DNA from: Marinifaba aquimaris
GTDB taxonomy: Bacteria; Pseudomonadota; Gammaproteobacteria; Enterobacterales; Alteromonadaceae
Length of the DNA: 64,000 bases
Reading direction: 5' to 3'
NCBI RefSeq assembly: GCF_013328345.1
Contig: NZ_JABULX010000016.1
Coordinates: 1 to 64,000 of the forward strand
In this document: positions 17,393 to 26,700 of the stretch, in pieces
How the letters are laid out: the number at the start of each line of letters is the position of its first letter
How positions within the stretch are numbered: the first letter of the stretch is position 1
Program-made: the position numbers and the translations under genes
Notes under the pieces: generated by a model
The model's input: the letters and a program-made list of their open reading frames with translations, nothing else
What the model was told of the DNA's origin: nothing
Databases searched by the model: none

Positions 17393-17993
17393 CGTTTGCG
17401 CGCTCCTGATATTTTTGGATTTTCTTCTGACCATTCCACACTTCTCGGTTGGTCGTCATATCAATTAATCTTAAGTCCACTTGGTAAAACGTAACGCGTT
17501 TCCCTTCAAGCTGATCGACAAAAGAGTTAATTGAACCCGATAGCGCATAATCTGCACCGTGCTCTTGTCCCATTTCATTTTGCGTCGCTAAACTTGCGTT
17601 AATTTCTTGATCTTTACGCTCTTGGCGAATGTCACCTCGAGTATCCGCATCAGCAACAAAGTCTGCTTTACCTGTTCTTAATACTGCGCGTTTTAAATCA
17701 TTGATAAAGGTTTCTACCGAGATGTGTTGATGTGATTTATTACGCACGTTTTGTACGATAATCGCTGGGCGGTTGTCATTGTTGCGGTAGTGTTGGCTGA
17801 CCCAAGGAAAACTCAGCATATCGTCTATCATCGCTTCTGCGACTAATTGTGAATCCTTGCCGTTCCAGTTATCGGTTAATGCTCTTTCTTCATTGGCATC
17901 GATGCGTTCAACTTTTGTTGAGGTCGATTGGCAAGCGCTCAGTGTTAAGCTCGCTAGCAGCGCCATTGCCAGTGTAGATTTTGAATTGATCAT
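17382..17993 (-). CDS. LpoB-like lipoprotein, penicillin-binding protein activator family
   Basis: An outer-membrane lipoprotein of 203 residues. The signal peptide ends LTLSAC (C21); the folded domain has the LpoB-type pattern RPAIIVQNVRNKSHQHI, then VLRTGKADFV and ADYALSGSINSF, with a C-terminal VDLRLIDMTTNREVWNGQ. In enterobacteria LpoB reaches through the periplasm to activate PBP1b; here the linker is short, so that role is an inference from family. The ATG at 17993 has AAGGA eight bases upstream and is preferred over an ATG at 18002. It lies between COG3014-like and LPP20-like lipoprotein genes with overlaps or short gaps, one operon. Confidence 0.8.
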   Translation of the reverse strand: MINSKSTLAMALLASLTLSACQSTSTKVERIDANEERALTDNWNGKDSQLVAEAMIDDMLSFPWVSQHYRNNDNRPAIIVQNVRNKSHQHISVETFINDLKRAVLRTGKADFVADADTRGDIRQERKDQEINASLATQNEMGQEHGADYALSGSINSFVDQLEGKRVTFYQVDLRLIDMTTNREVWNGQKKIQKYQERANVAL

Positions 17994-18004
17994 TTTTGAC
18001 ATCC

Positions 18005-19723
18005 TTATAAAGTGCCACTTTTATTCAAGTGATTGGATATAGGTGTATCGGCAAAGGTTCTGACATGCCACAAGCTAGGTCGCTCAGGTTTGACATTAAT
18101 TTCAGTGCTTTGCGTGTTAATTTGTCCAGAGTTAAAGTAGGTCACTAACTTAATTTGGTTAAGACCAGCTTTAACTGGGATCCTTTTAAAGTTGATATTA
18201 GCAGGTAAACTGAGCCAATTTCGAGTATCGGCCGAGGCGTTTATCGCGTTTATTGTCGCTGTAGCGATTTTAGCTAAATCGCCCCAAATACCTTGTTTGT
18301 GTAATCCCACTTCTTTAATTGCTTTTTGCGCCATGAGTGCTTTTACTAATTCTCTGACCAATGCCGCTTGAATCTGACTGTTGGCAATGCGCAACTGCTC
18401 TTGTAATGCGATGCGAGCAATTGAACTGGCAGGCATTAATTCACCTTGCAATTGACCGTTGAGCCAAACTTGGGTTTTACTAATTTTTTGCTCTGGCGGT
18501 GGGTAATAAGGCACCGAAATACGCGCACCAATTTGTAAGGCATCGAGTAAGCCTAAGCGTTTAACATCGTCCCAAATAAAACTCAGTGGTATGCGTTTGG
18601 TAAATTGCCCCATGACAACGTTACCCAAATCACCCAATGCGTAGTTTTGCAGAATATCTATGATGTCGGTATCGGCATACAGCATTTCGAACCAGCGCCA
18701 TTGGGCTTGTCGCTCTTTATAGCTACCGGTGACAATGGGTGTTAACACTAAAGACTTGGTGTCTTTATCGATTCTCAGCAGCATGTTTAAGTTTTGTCTT
18801 TTTGGCGCCGTGCCAGCATGTTGAATAACGATGATATCGGTCGATTCTGGCGTTAGGGATGCCAGTTGTGCGCGCTGTTGGTTATTGAGCTTATTGTTGG
18901 TGATGATATCGAGTTCATTTTGATAACCACCTGCTAAGGTCATGGTTTTTGCAACATCAAACCAAACTTGTTGTAACCCTTGATTTCCAAGCTTGTATTG
19001 CTGAGCAAAGCCGTTTTCATAGCTTTGTGCCGCTTGTGTGTATTCAATGCGGGCACTGTCTAATTCGCCACTCATTTCATACAAAATACCAGACATATAA
19101 TGGGCAAACGCATCGTCTCGATAAACAAACTTATCGACATGGTGATCCCGGCCCAGTGATTGTTTGAAAATTTGTAGAATTTGATAAGCTAATGTCGCTT
19201 CGCGATTAGGTTGGCGCGGTGCTTGATAGCCACCCGTTTTGTGCTTTAACTCGTTCAACCTAATGGCTAATCGTCTCACTTCTACTAGAGCGGCATCTAG
19301 TTTTGCTTGATCTAATTCGGCTTCTTGTTCAGCCAGTTTTAGGTAATTGAGTGCTTTGTAGTAGTTGATATAGGTGTTTTCAAAAACAAAGCCTTTGTAG
19401 TTTCTCAGGTTAGGGCCTGTCAGCAATACCGACACTTCTTCAGTCAACCTAGTCGTAAAGAGCTTTTCACCAATATCTTCAGCTTTATCAAAGTGCTGGT
19501 TACTGACCAGATATTGACCTTGAAGGTGCTTGAGCATACCCATTTCAAGGTGATAGAGCAGCTGGTTTCGACCGGTTGATGAATATCTTTGGCTAATGGC
19601 CTGTTCAGCTTGGGTGTAATTACCGGCTTTTAATTCTGTGATGGGGTCGGCATGTGGTTGAAAACCACTGGCGCAGGCAGACAGCAAGCTAATGAGCAAA
19701 AACAGTTGGACTATTTTTAACAT
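18005..19723 (-). CDS. COG3014-like lipoprotein with TPR-like helices
   Basis: A 572-residue predicted lipoprotein with lipobox LLSAC (C17). Residues about 30-280 are helical and TPR-like (AEQAISQRY, YYKALNYLKLAEQ, LDSARIEYTQAAQ), followed by a beta-rich part (DIIVIQHAGTAPKRQN, SVPYYPPPEQKI) and a C-terminal beta domain (KAGLNQIKLVTYF). I recognise this as the conserved proteobacterial lipoprotein group annotated COG3014. It is the first gene of the operon with the LpoB-like and LPP20-like genes, 11 bp before the former, and diverges from another LPP20-like gene. Molecular function is unknown; scaffold or partner for LpoB-type regulation is only a guess. Confidence 0.75.
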   Translation of the reverse strand: MLKIVQLFLLISLLSACASGFQPHADPITELKAGNYTQAEQAISQRYSSTGRNQLLYHLEMGMLKHLQGQYLVSNQHFDKAEDIGEKLFTTRLTEEVSVLLTGPNLRNYKGFVFENTYINYYKALNYLKLAEQEAELDQAKLDAALVEVRRLAIRLNELKHKTGGYQAPRQPNREATLAYQILQIFKQSLGRDHHVDKFVYRDDAFAHYMSGILYEMSGELDSARIEYTQAAQSYENGFAQQYKLGNQGLQQVWFDVAKTMTLAGGYQNELDIITNNKLNNQQRAQLASLTPESTDIIVIQHAGTAPKRQNLNMLLRIDKDTKSLVLTPIVTGSYKERQAQWRWFEMLYADTDIIDILQNYALGDLGNVVMGQFTKRIPLSFIWDDVKRLGLLDALQIGARISVPYYPPPEQKISKTQVWLNGQLQGELMPASSIARIALQEQLRIANSQIQAALVRELVKALMAQKAIKEVGLHKQGIWGDLAKIATATINAINASADTRNWLSLPANINFKRIPVKAGLNQIKLVTYFNSGQINTQSTEINVKPERPSLWHVRTFADTPISNHLNKSGTL

Positions 19724-19896
19724 TTAATTGCACACGCCTTGCTGACCATAAGATATTGTTAAATTAACTTAAATTTCAAATAACGACTCTGTCGTTGAAC
19801 CTAAATTATTGATAACTTGTAAGATTAAGCTGCCATAATATACTGGCAACAGCTATTCTGTAACTAATTTGACAAACAAATAATAAGGATGATGTC

Positions 19897-20478
19897 ATGA
19901 AAGCTTCTAAGCTATTACTCGCAGCTACGGTTGCAACTGTTCTTGCTGGTTGTAGTAGTGCGCCAGATTCGACTAAAGCTTCTGAGTCAAAAGCTGGGAT
20001 CCCAGATTGGGTATTAAACCCAAAAGTTGAAAACGGTATTGCTGCTGCAGATTGCGTTAAATACTCTGGCAATATTTCATTAGATCGCAAAATTGTGACG
20101 GCTAATACTCGTCTTGCCTTAGCCCAGCAAATTGAAACACGTGTTCAAGGGTTAGATAAAACTTATGCCCGTCGTACAGACTCAAATGAAGAAACATCTG
20201 TAGGTATGAACTTTAGCTCTGTGTCTAAGCAAATTACTAATCAAAAGCTAAATGGTTCACAAGTGGTTAAAACGGATATTATCAACATTGGTGATAAAGA
20301 CCATTACTGTGCATTAATGACGTTAAACCCTGAGCAAACTAAATTATTATTTGCTGATATTTTAAAACAAAGCCAGCGTTCAATTGATCCACAGCAAGAA
20401 AAGTTCTTATACGAAGAGTTTAAAGCATTCAAAGCAGAGCAAGATCTTGATAAAGCGATTGAGTCGTTAACAGACTAA
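19897..20478 (+). CDS. LPP20-family lipoprotein, divergent single gene
   Basis: A 193-residue lipoprotein with lipobox VLAGC (C19), a short Ser-rich linker, and a domain starting IPDWVLNPKVENGIAAADCV, the LPP20 pattern also seen in the last gene of the divergent operon. AAGGA precedes the ATG at 19897. It shares a 173-bp upstream region with the COG3014-like gene and has its own terminator. Two Cys in the mature domain (AADCV, HYCAL) could pair. Function unknown; an envelope role is inferred. Confidence 0.8.
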   Translation: MKASKLLLAATVATVLAGCSSAPDSTKASESKAGIPDWVLNPKVENGIAAADCVKYSGNISLDRKIVTANTRLALAQQIETRVQGLDKTYARRTDSNEETSVGMNFSSVSKQITNQKLNGSQVVKTDIINIGDKDHYCALMTLNPEQTKLLFADILKQSQRSIDPQQEKFLYEEFKAFKAEQDLDKAIESLTD

Positions 20479-20936
20479 TTTAATGCGCTTTGTGTTTTAA
20501 GAGGGAGAAGGCTCCCTCTTATTGTTTTTGTTCACTTTTTTTGACAATACCTGCCATTTTTTCACCCTTTTTTATTGCTGAGTTTTCCTACCTTTTTATA
20601 AATCCATTACATTTGTCACTATAGTCAAAAAACGGACTTTGGCATGCTGATACCATCTTCATTATCTTTACCTTGCTGAAAAGTCACTTGGGCGGATCTA
20701 TAAGGTTAAGTAGATGATTGTTTGGCACTATGTAGTGGTCATTATCTTAGCTGTGCCTTAACGAATGTTAAGTTTGGTTAAATTTACCAATTATTAGTCA
20801 TAAAGCTTAATAATAGAAAGTTTGAAATTGCATCTCACTGAAAAGTAAGCCTTTTATTTTCTGGCTTGTTTTGTGCAATAACATGCTGGTATGGCTAATT
20901 TAACAAAATTAAAAAAATTGATAGAGGGATTTTCCT
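20479..20936. other. Intergenic region before the RND operon (458 bp)
   Basis: After the terminator at 20499 there is about 400 bp of AT-rich DNA without a supported gene. It should contain the RND promoter and possibly a regulator site, but no clear palindrome or riboswitch stands out and no regulator gene is adjacent. Confidence 0.6.
20499..20529 (+). terminator. Terminator of the divergent LPP20-like gene
   Basis: AAGAGGGAG and CTCCCTCTT pair over an 8-9 bp stem with a short loop, followed by ATTGTTTTTG. Confidence 0.75.
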
Positions 20937-22013
20937 ATGGGAACCATTCGAACCAATCTGAGTAATAAACCTTGGATTCTCGCTTTAATTATTTCCTTGT
21001 TGCTAATTGTTTGGATGTCTAGTGGTCAAGCAGAGCAGGTAGCAGAACAACCTGAAGAAAAAGCTGAGCAAGCTTTACAAAAAGTTCAGGCTGAACGTTT
21101 TATCGCTGAACCAATCGCAAAAACAATCGCTTTATATGGTCGCAGTGAGCCTGATCGTCAGGCAACGCTTAAAGCTGAAGTGCATGGTCGAATTGTTGAA
21201 GTATTCGAAAAACGTGGTGCAGAAGTTAAAAAAGGTGAGCCGTTGGCACGTATCGCCATTAATGACTTAGAGGTACGTTTGTCGAGTGCTAAAGCGTTGG
21301 TTAGACAAAGAGCAATGGAATACAAAGGCTTAAAGTCTTTATCTGATAAGGGCTTACAAGATGAATCTCGTCTTTCATTAGCAGAAGCTAACCTTGCACA
21401 GGCAAAAGCAGAAGTCAGAGCGTTAGAGATCTCTATTGAAAATACACTGGTGGTTGCACCTTTTGACGGCGTGGTGAATGAACGTTTTGTCGAAGTAGGT
21501 GATTTTGTTCAGCGCGCGGATCCCATCGCTCAAGTCGTTGACTTAAATCCATTAATTATTCGTGTGCAAGCCAGTGAGATTGACGTTAATTACTTATCTA
21601 AAGGCCAAGCAGCCGATGCTAAGTTTGTAAATGGTCAGCATCAGATTGGTAAGATTCGCTATATCGCCAGTTTGGCTGATACGAACACCAATACTTTTGA
21701 AGTTGAAATTGCGATAAATAATGATAACCGCCAATGGAAAGCAGGAGCGAGTGCTGAAGTAGATATTGCTTTAAATAAGCAAATGGCCATTAAAGTGACT
21801 CCAGCGGTATTAGCTCTGGATGAAAATGGTTCTATTGGGATCAAGTCTGTTAAAGATGGCGTTGTGAACTTTAGCCCAATTGAAATCATTAAAAGTGAAG
21901 AAGACGGTGTTTGGTTATCGGGCTTAGGCGATCAAGCTGACATCATCACTTTGGGACAAGGCTTTGTTCGCGAAGGCGACCAAGTTGATGTTAGCTACAA
22001 AGCGGTAAACTAG
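20937..22013 (+). CDS. RND efflux periplasmic adaptor (membrane fusion protein)
   Basis: A 358-residue HlyD/AcrA-type adaptor linking an inner-membrane RND pump to an outer-membrane channel. Residues 13-30 are a membrane anchor or uncleaved signal, then lipoyl half (ATLKAEVHGRIVEVFEKRG), a helical hairpin (about 115-150, with LSLAEANLAQAKAEV), second lipoyl half (TLVVAPFDGVVNERFVEVGD) and beta-barrel domain. The ATG at 20937 has GAGGG upstream. It lies nine bases before the pump gene. No TolC-type gene is in the window, so a shared channel elsewhere is assumed. Confidence 0.92.
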   Translation: MGTIRTNLSNKPWILALIISLLLIVWMSSGQAEQVAEQPEEKAEQALQKVQAERFIAEPIAKTIALYGRSEPDRQATLKAEVHGRIVEVFEKRGAEVKKGEPLARIAINDLEVRLSSAKALVRQRAMEYKGLKSLSDKGLQDESRLSLAEANLAQAKAEVRALEISIENTLVVAPFDGVVNERFVEVGDFVQRADPIAQVVDLNPLIIRVQASEIDVNYLSKGQAADAKFVNGQHQIGKIRYIASLADTNTNTFEVEIAINNDNRQWKAGASAEVDIALNKQMAIKVTPAVLALDENGSIGIKSVKDGVVNFSPIEIIKSEEDGVWLSGLGDQADIITLGQGFVREGDQVDVSYKAVN

Positions 22014-22022
22014 GAGCCAGTC

Positions 22023-25000
22023 ATGTTAGGAATGATAAACGCTGCTATCAGTCGAGGTAGAACCGTTTTAATGATTTTTATGCTGCTTTTGGTAGCGGGC
22101 TCAATTACTTATAGCCAAATTCCAAAAGAAGCCGATCCTGATATTACGATCCCTTTCATTTATGTTTCTATTCCTTATCCTGGCATCTCTCCTGAAGATG
22201 CTGAGCGTATGTTAGTGCGCCCGATGGAAAAAGAGCTAAGAAGCATTGAAGGTATCAAAGAAATGAAAGCAACGGCCAGTGAAGGGCATGCCTCTGTCAC
22301 TATGGAGTTTGTTGCAGGTTTTAATGTCGATACCGCTTTGGCCGATGTCAGAGCAAAAGTCGCGGTAGCAAAAGGTTATTTACCGTCTGATACAGAAGAG
22401 CCAACTGTTCATCAGGTCACGTTAGCCAATGAAACCCCAGTGATTACTGTGATTTTATCTGGCCCTATCTCTGAGCGCGGTATCTTGATGGTTGCGCGTG
22501 AATTAAAAGACAAATTAGAGACGTTAGGCGAAGTACTAGAAGTCGATATTGGTGGCGACCGTCGTGATATTCTTGAAATCATTGTCGACCCACTCAAGCT
22601 AGAAAGCTATGGTCTTGATCAGTCCGCTATCTTTGATTTAGTGAGTAAGAACAACCGCCTTATAGCCGCAGGTACTATGGATGCGGGAGCTGGTCGTTTT
22701 GCGATTAAAGTCCCTTCAGTGTTTGAAACGGTACAAGATATTTGGGAATTACCCGTAAAAGTCAATGGCGATAAAATTGTTACTTTTAAAGATGTAGCGG
22801 AAGTTCGTCGTTCTTACATGGATCCAAGCACATTTGCTCGCTTGAATGGTGAACGTTCAATCTCACTTGAAGTGAAAAAGCGCCCAGGTGAAAACGCCAT
22901 TGAAACGGTGCAAAAGGTTAAAGCGATTGTCAATGGCGCGTCTCAATTGGCTATTTGGCCAAATGCAATGAATATCACTTATACAGGCGACCAATCAAAA
23001 GACGTAAAAGAGATGTTGTTTGACTTACAAAACAATGTGTTATCTGCGGTTATTTTGGTTGTTATTGTCGTTGTGGCTATTTTAGGTGCGCGAACGGCCG
23101 CGTTAGTGGGTATTGCAATCCCTGGTTCGTTTTTAACGGGGATCTTGGTGCTTGCCATCTTTGGTTTGACCATTAACATCGTGGTGCTTTTTGCGCTTAT
23201 TATGGCGGTTGGTATGTTGGTTGACGGTGCGATTGTGGTCACCGAATATGCAGACCGATGTATGAGTGAAGGCATGGAAAAGCGCCAAGCTTATTTAGAA
23301 GCTGCAAAACGTATGGCTTGGCCAATTACCGCATCAACTGCAACGACACTTGCTGCTTTTGCTCCACTGCTATTCTGGCCAGGCATTATGGGTGAGTTTA
23401 TGCAGTACTTACCTATTACCCTCATTGCTACCTTAGCTGCCTCTTTATTTATGGCACTGGTTTTTGTACCCACTTTGGGATCTATTTTTGGCAAGGCTCG
23501 CCCACTCAGTGCTAAAGCTAGAAAGCAGATGTTACAAGCTGAGCAAGGTGACTTAACTAAGTTAACGGGTTTTACTGGTAAGTATGTTCGTGCGTTAGAT
23601 AAAGCGATTCGCCATCCGGTGAAAGTATTATTCGCGAGTATCGGTATCGCAATTGGTGTGTTTATCGCTTATGGCGCATCAGATTTAGGTGCTGAATTTT
23701 TTCCAGATGTTGATGGCGGTGGCATTAACATTAGCGTTCGTTCGTATGGCGATTACTCAGTTTATGAAAAAGATAAAGTGATGCGTCAAATTGAATCTCG
23801 TTTGATGGATATGGATGAGATTGAAACGATTTATACGTTAACGGGTGCCGATGGTGATATTGGTCAGATGCGTCTTAACCCTGTTGATTGGCAACAGCGA
23901 CGTAAGTTAGACGATATTGTGGCAGAAGTTCGTGAACGCACGGCAGATATTTACGGTATCGATTTAGAAGTGCGCCGAGATGAAAATGGTCCTGGTGGTT
24001 CTGATAAAGACTTAAAAATTCAATTGAGTTCTCGTTTCCCAGATAAAGTCGTCGAAGCTGCGCATATCTTGAAAAAGACCTTAGCTAACGATGCTAAATT
24101 TACCAATGTTGAAGATGACGCTTCAAAACCAGGTATTGAATGGCAACTGATTGTTGATCGTGCCGATGCGGCTCGCTTTGGTGCTGATGCAAGTTTGGTC
24201 GGTAATACTGTTTCTATGGTGACAAACGGACTGCAAATTGGCGATTATCGTCCTGATGATGCCGATCGCGAAGTGGATATTCGCGTTCGTTTACCTGTGG
24301 AAAATCGTCACTTAGGTCAACTCGATTCACTTAATGTCCAAACTCCATATGGGTTAGTGCCAATTAGTTATTTTGTTGAGCGTAAAGCCGCACAAAAAGT
24401 TGAATCTATTCATAAGGTTGATAGTAAAAAAGTCATTACGGTTATGGCTGATATGGCTCCTGGCGCGTTATTAAATCAAGAGTTACCTAGAATGCAGGAA
24501 GTCTTCCCATCGCTTGGCATTGATCCTAGTGTGCAAATAGAAGTAAAAGGGCAAAACGAGGAAGAAGCGGAATCTTCAGCTTTCTTGATTAACGCTTTTG
24601 CAGTCGCTCTTTTTGTGATGGCCATTATTTTGGTTACGCAATTTAATAGTTTCTATCAAGCGTTCTTAATTTTGAGTGCCGTATTATTCTCAACGGTTGG
24701 GGTATTTCTTGGTTTGCTTATTGCGCAAAAACCATTTGGTATTGTGATGTCAGGTATTGGGGTGATTTCATTAGCCGGTATTGTGGTAAACAACAATATT
24801 GTATTAATTGATACGTTTAACCAAATGCGTAAAAAAGGTATTGAAATCAGAGAAGCCATTCTTCGAACGGGCGCTCAAAGGTTACGCCCAGTATTGATGA
24901 CAACGGTTACTACCATCTTAGGTTTAATGCCTATGGTGCTTGAGATGAATGTTGATTTAATGAATCGCCTAGTCTCATTTGGCGCGCCTTCAACTCAGTG

Positions 25001-25181
25001 GTGGTCTCAACTTGCCACTGCCGTTGCTGGTGGTCTCGCTTTTGCAACATTGTTAACCTTAGTACTTACGCCTTGTATGCTAATGATGGGCGTCAATACG
25101 CGTGCGTTCTTTGAACGCCGTAAAGATAAAAAGCAGCAGGCGCTACGCGATGAAAGTGGTGAACTAAAAACGGTTGCTTAA
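22023..25181 (+). CDS. RND efflux transporter, inner-membrane pump
   Basis: A 1052-residue pump of the hydrophobe/amphiphile efflux type, with twelve helices and two large periplasmic loops. N-terminus ISRGRTVLMIFMLLLV and the pore-domain motif QIPKEADPDI fit the family. In TM4 the usual Asp-Asp pair is VDGAIVV (D401 then Gly402), and in TM10 the Lys equivalent to AcrB K940 aligns with Asn923 in IVVNNNIVLID. Such variants occur in a distinct RND subgroup, so it is probably functional, but drug substrates must not be assumed. Co-transcribed with the adaptor; AGGAG lies before the ATG. A GC hairpin follows. Confidence 0.93.
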   Translation: MLGMINAAISRGRTVLMIFMLLLVAGSITYSQIPKEADPDITIPFIYVSIPYPGISPEDAERMLVRPMEKELRSIEGIKEMKATASEGHASVTMEFVAGFNVDTALADVRAKVAVAKGYLPSDTEEPTVHQVTLANETPVITVILSGPISERGILMVARELKDKLETLGEVLEVDIGGDRRDILEIIVDPLKLESYGLDQSAIFDLVSKNNRLIAAGTMDAGAGRFAIKVPSVFETVQDIWELPVKVNGDKIVTFKDVAEVRRSYMDPSTFARLNGERSISLEVKKRPGENAIETVQKVKAIVNGASQLAIWPNAMNITYTGDQSKDVKEMLFDLQNNVLSAVILVVIVVVAILGARTAALVGIAIPGSFLTGILVLAIFGLTINIVVLFALIMAVGMLVDGAIVVTEYADRCMSEGMEKRQAYLEAAKRMAWPITASTATTLAAFAPLLFWPGIMGEFMQYLPITLIATLAASLFMALVFVPTLGSIFGKARPLSAKARKQMLQAEQGDLTKLTGFTGKYVRALDKAIRHPVKVLFASIGIAIGVFIAYGASDLGAEFFPDVDGGGINISVRSYGDYSVYEKDKVMRQIESRLMDMDEIETIYTLTGADGDIGQMRLNPVDWQQRRKLDDIVAEVRERTADIYGIDLEVRRDENGPGGSDKDLKIQLSSRFPDKVVEAAHILKKTLANDAKFTNVEDDASKPGIEWQLIVDRADAARFGADASLVGNTVSMVTNGLQIGDYRPDDADREVDIRVRLPVENRHLGQLDSLNVQTPYGLVPISYFVERKAAQKVESIHKVDSKKVITVMADMAPGALLNQELPRMQEVFPSLGIDPSVQIEVKGQNEEEAESSAFLINAFAVALFVMAIILVTQFNSFYQAFLILSAVLFSTVGVFLGLLIAQKPFGIVMSGIGVISLAGIVVNNNIVLIDTFNQMRKKGIEIREAILRTGAQRLRPVLMTTVTTILGLMPMVLEMNVDLMNRLVSFGAPSTQWWSQLATAVAGGLAFATLLTLVLTPCMLMMGVNTRAFFERRKDKKQQALRDESGELKTVA

Positions 25182-25207
25182 TTCAGACGCAATTTTATTT
25201 TATAAAA

Positions 25208-25234
25208 AATAAGGCCAGCTATGCTGGCCTTATT
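25208..25234 (+). terminator. Hairpin terminator of the RND operon
   Basis: AATAAGGCCAGC and GCTGGCCTTATT form a perfect 12-bp stem around TAT. The T tract after it is short, but the upper stem is U-rich on the 3' side, and the site lies right after the pump gene. Confidence 0.75.
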
Positions 25235-25250
25235 CTGTTAGGGAGTAAAC

Positions 25251-26183
25251 ATGTTAAAAGTGGCTATGGTAGGGTTAGGTGATATTGCGCAAAAAGCATA
25301 TTTACCGGTAATTGCTGGCATGAGAGAACAGGTCGAGCCCATATTATCTACCCGTAATGGGCAAACATTGGCAAAACTAAAAGCACAATATGCAATTGCA
25401 CAGGTTGCGACTGACTATCAACAAGTACTGCAGATGCAACCTGACGCCATAATGATTCACAGTGCAACAGATAGCCATTTTAAACTAGCTAAACAAGCGA
25501 TAGAGGCGGGAATTGCTGTCTTTATTGATAAGCCTGTCAGCTATAAGCTGGCTGAAACTGAGCAATTAGTAAATTTAGCCAGCCAAAAAAATCAGCCTCT
25601 ATTTGTTGGTTTTAATCGCCGTTATGCACCGGCTCATCAGGCGTTAAAAGCTGATTTATCAGGAAATAATCCAGTACATATCAACTACCAAAAGCACAGA
25701 TACAACTTGCCCGATGAGCCTCGAATTTTTGTGTTAGATGACTTTATTCATGTCTTAGATAGTGTGTGTTTTTTTGCCGGTATCGACACCCAGCTTAGTT
25801 ATGATAATTTGCAGGTTTTTAATCATAAACAAACCTCAAAGTTGGCACATGTTCAAGTTCAGTGGCAACAGCAAGGCATGCTGTTAACCGCGCAAATGAA
25901 TCGGTTGAATGGGCGAACCGAAGAGCACGTTACTTGTTATGGTGAAAACAAAACTTGGCAGGTGAGAGACCTTACCGATACTGAATATTATGCAGGTAGT
26001 GAAGAGAAAAAAGTATCGGCAAATGATTGGCGCTCAACCCTAGAAAAGCGTGGATTTAACGCCATGTTGTCGAGTTTCTTTGAGCAGGTTGAAGTAGGCC
26101 GATCGCCGAATGAACAGTATCAAAGTATTTTAACGAGTCACCAACTAGCCGAGTATGTGACTCGCCAAATAGAGCAGTGCTAG
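25251..26183 (+). CDS. Gfo/Idh/MocA-family oxidoreductase
   Basis: A 310-residue NAD(P)-dependent dehydrogenase-like protein. The N-terminal Rossmann fold shows VGLGDIAQKAYLPVI (7-21) and the family motif DKPVSY with K94-P95, the usual EKP site; the C-terminal half is the beta-sheet substrate domain with NRRYAPAH and FIHVLDSV. AGGGAG precedes the ATG. It is a single plus-strand gene just after the RND terminator and convergent to the TlpA-like gene, one base apart. The substrate (a sugar or cyclitol in characterised relatives) cannot be told from sequence or context. Confidence 0.85.
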   Translation: MLKVAMVGLGDIAQKAYLPVIAGMREQVEPILSTRNGQTLAKLKAQYAIAQVATDYQQVLQMQPDAIMIHSATDSHFKLAKQAIEAGIAVFIDKPVSYKLAETEQLVNLASQKNQPLFVGFNRRYAPAHQALKADLSGNNPVHINYQKHRYNLPDEPRIFVLDDFIHVLDSVCFFAGIDTQLSYDNLQVFNHKQTSKLAHVQVQWQQQGMLLTAQMNRLNGRTEEHVTCYGENKTWQVRDLTDTEYYAGSEEKKVSANDWRSTLEKRGFNAMLSSFFEQVEVGRSPNEQYQSILTSHQLAEYVTRQIEQC

Positions 26184-26184
26184 C

Positions 26185-26700
26185 TTATTGTCTGAGCTCT
26201 GCTAGACGCTGTTTTAACGCTTCTTTATTTTGTTGAGTGTAGCCTGATAAGTGTTCAATTAACTCGCGTTTTTCGTTGAAAATCAACATGGTTGGATAAC
26301 CTTTTACTGAAAATGCTTTTTCTGCTAATCCTTGATTATCATAAAAAACATTCATTTCGTTCAGCGCGTTTTTAGCTAAAAATGCGTCTGCATCGGCTCT
26401 TTCCATGTCAATGTTGATGGTTGCAAAGCTGAGCTCTTCCTCAGAGTAATCGGCAAAAAGTGTTTGATAATAAGGTAGTGATTTAACGCAGGGTTTGCAC
26501 CAAGTCGCCCAAAAATCGACAATCAGGTAACGACCTTGAAAGTCTGCTAGCTTCATTTGGTTATGATTACTTTCAAAGCTGTGTTGCCATATTCCTGTTG
26601 CGGTGATGCCTTTTGGTTGATTTATTTGTTGGTAGCTTAATAAGCCAACAGCGAGCGATGCAATCGCAACTAAGAAAATGGTTAATTTAGCTTTGTTCAT
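26185..26700 (-). CDS. TlpA/ResA-like membrane-anchored thioredoxin
   Basis: A 171-residue periplasmic thioredoxin-fold reductase. An N-terminal anchor (6-22) is followed by the fold with active site WCKPC (C68 and C71, in ATWCKPCVKSLPYY) and the cis-Pro loop KGYPTMLIF. The ATG at 26700 has GAGG six bases upstream; a TTG at 26703 is adjacent but less likely. It overlaps the preceding Cys-rich protein gene by 14 bases, so the two are translationally coupled. Family knowledge says such proteins reduce or isomerise disulfides on specific partners; the neighbouring eight-Cys protein is the obvious candidate partner, by inference. Confidence 0.88.
   Translation of the reverse strand: MNKAKLTIFLVAIASLAVGLLSYQQINQPKGITATGIWQHSFESNHNQMKLADFQGRYLIVDFWATWCKPCVKSLPYYQTLFADYSEEELSFATINIDMERADADAFLAKNALNEMNVFYDNQGLAEKAFSVKGYPTMLIFNEKRELIEHLSGYTQQNKEALKQRLAELRQ

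Noticed and set aside
22979-23275. 98-residue antisense frame in the RND pump
   Set aside because: The antisense of hydrophobic helices often stays open; the Thr/Ile/Ala-rich translation is low complexity.
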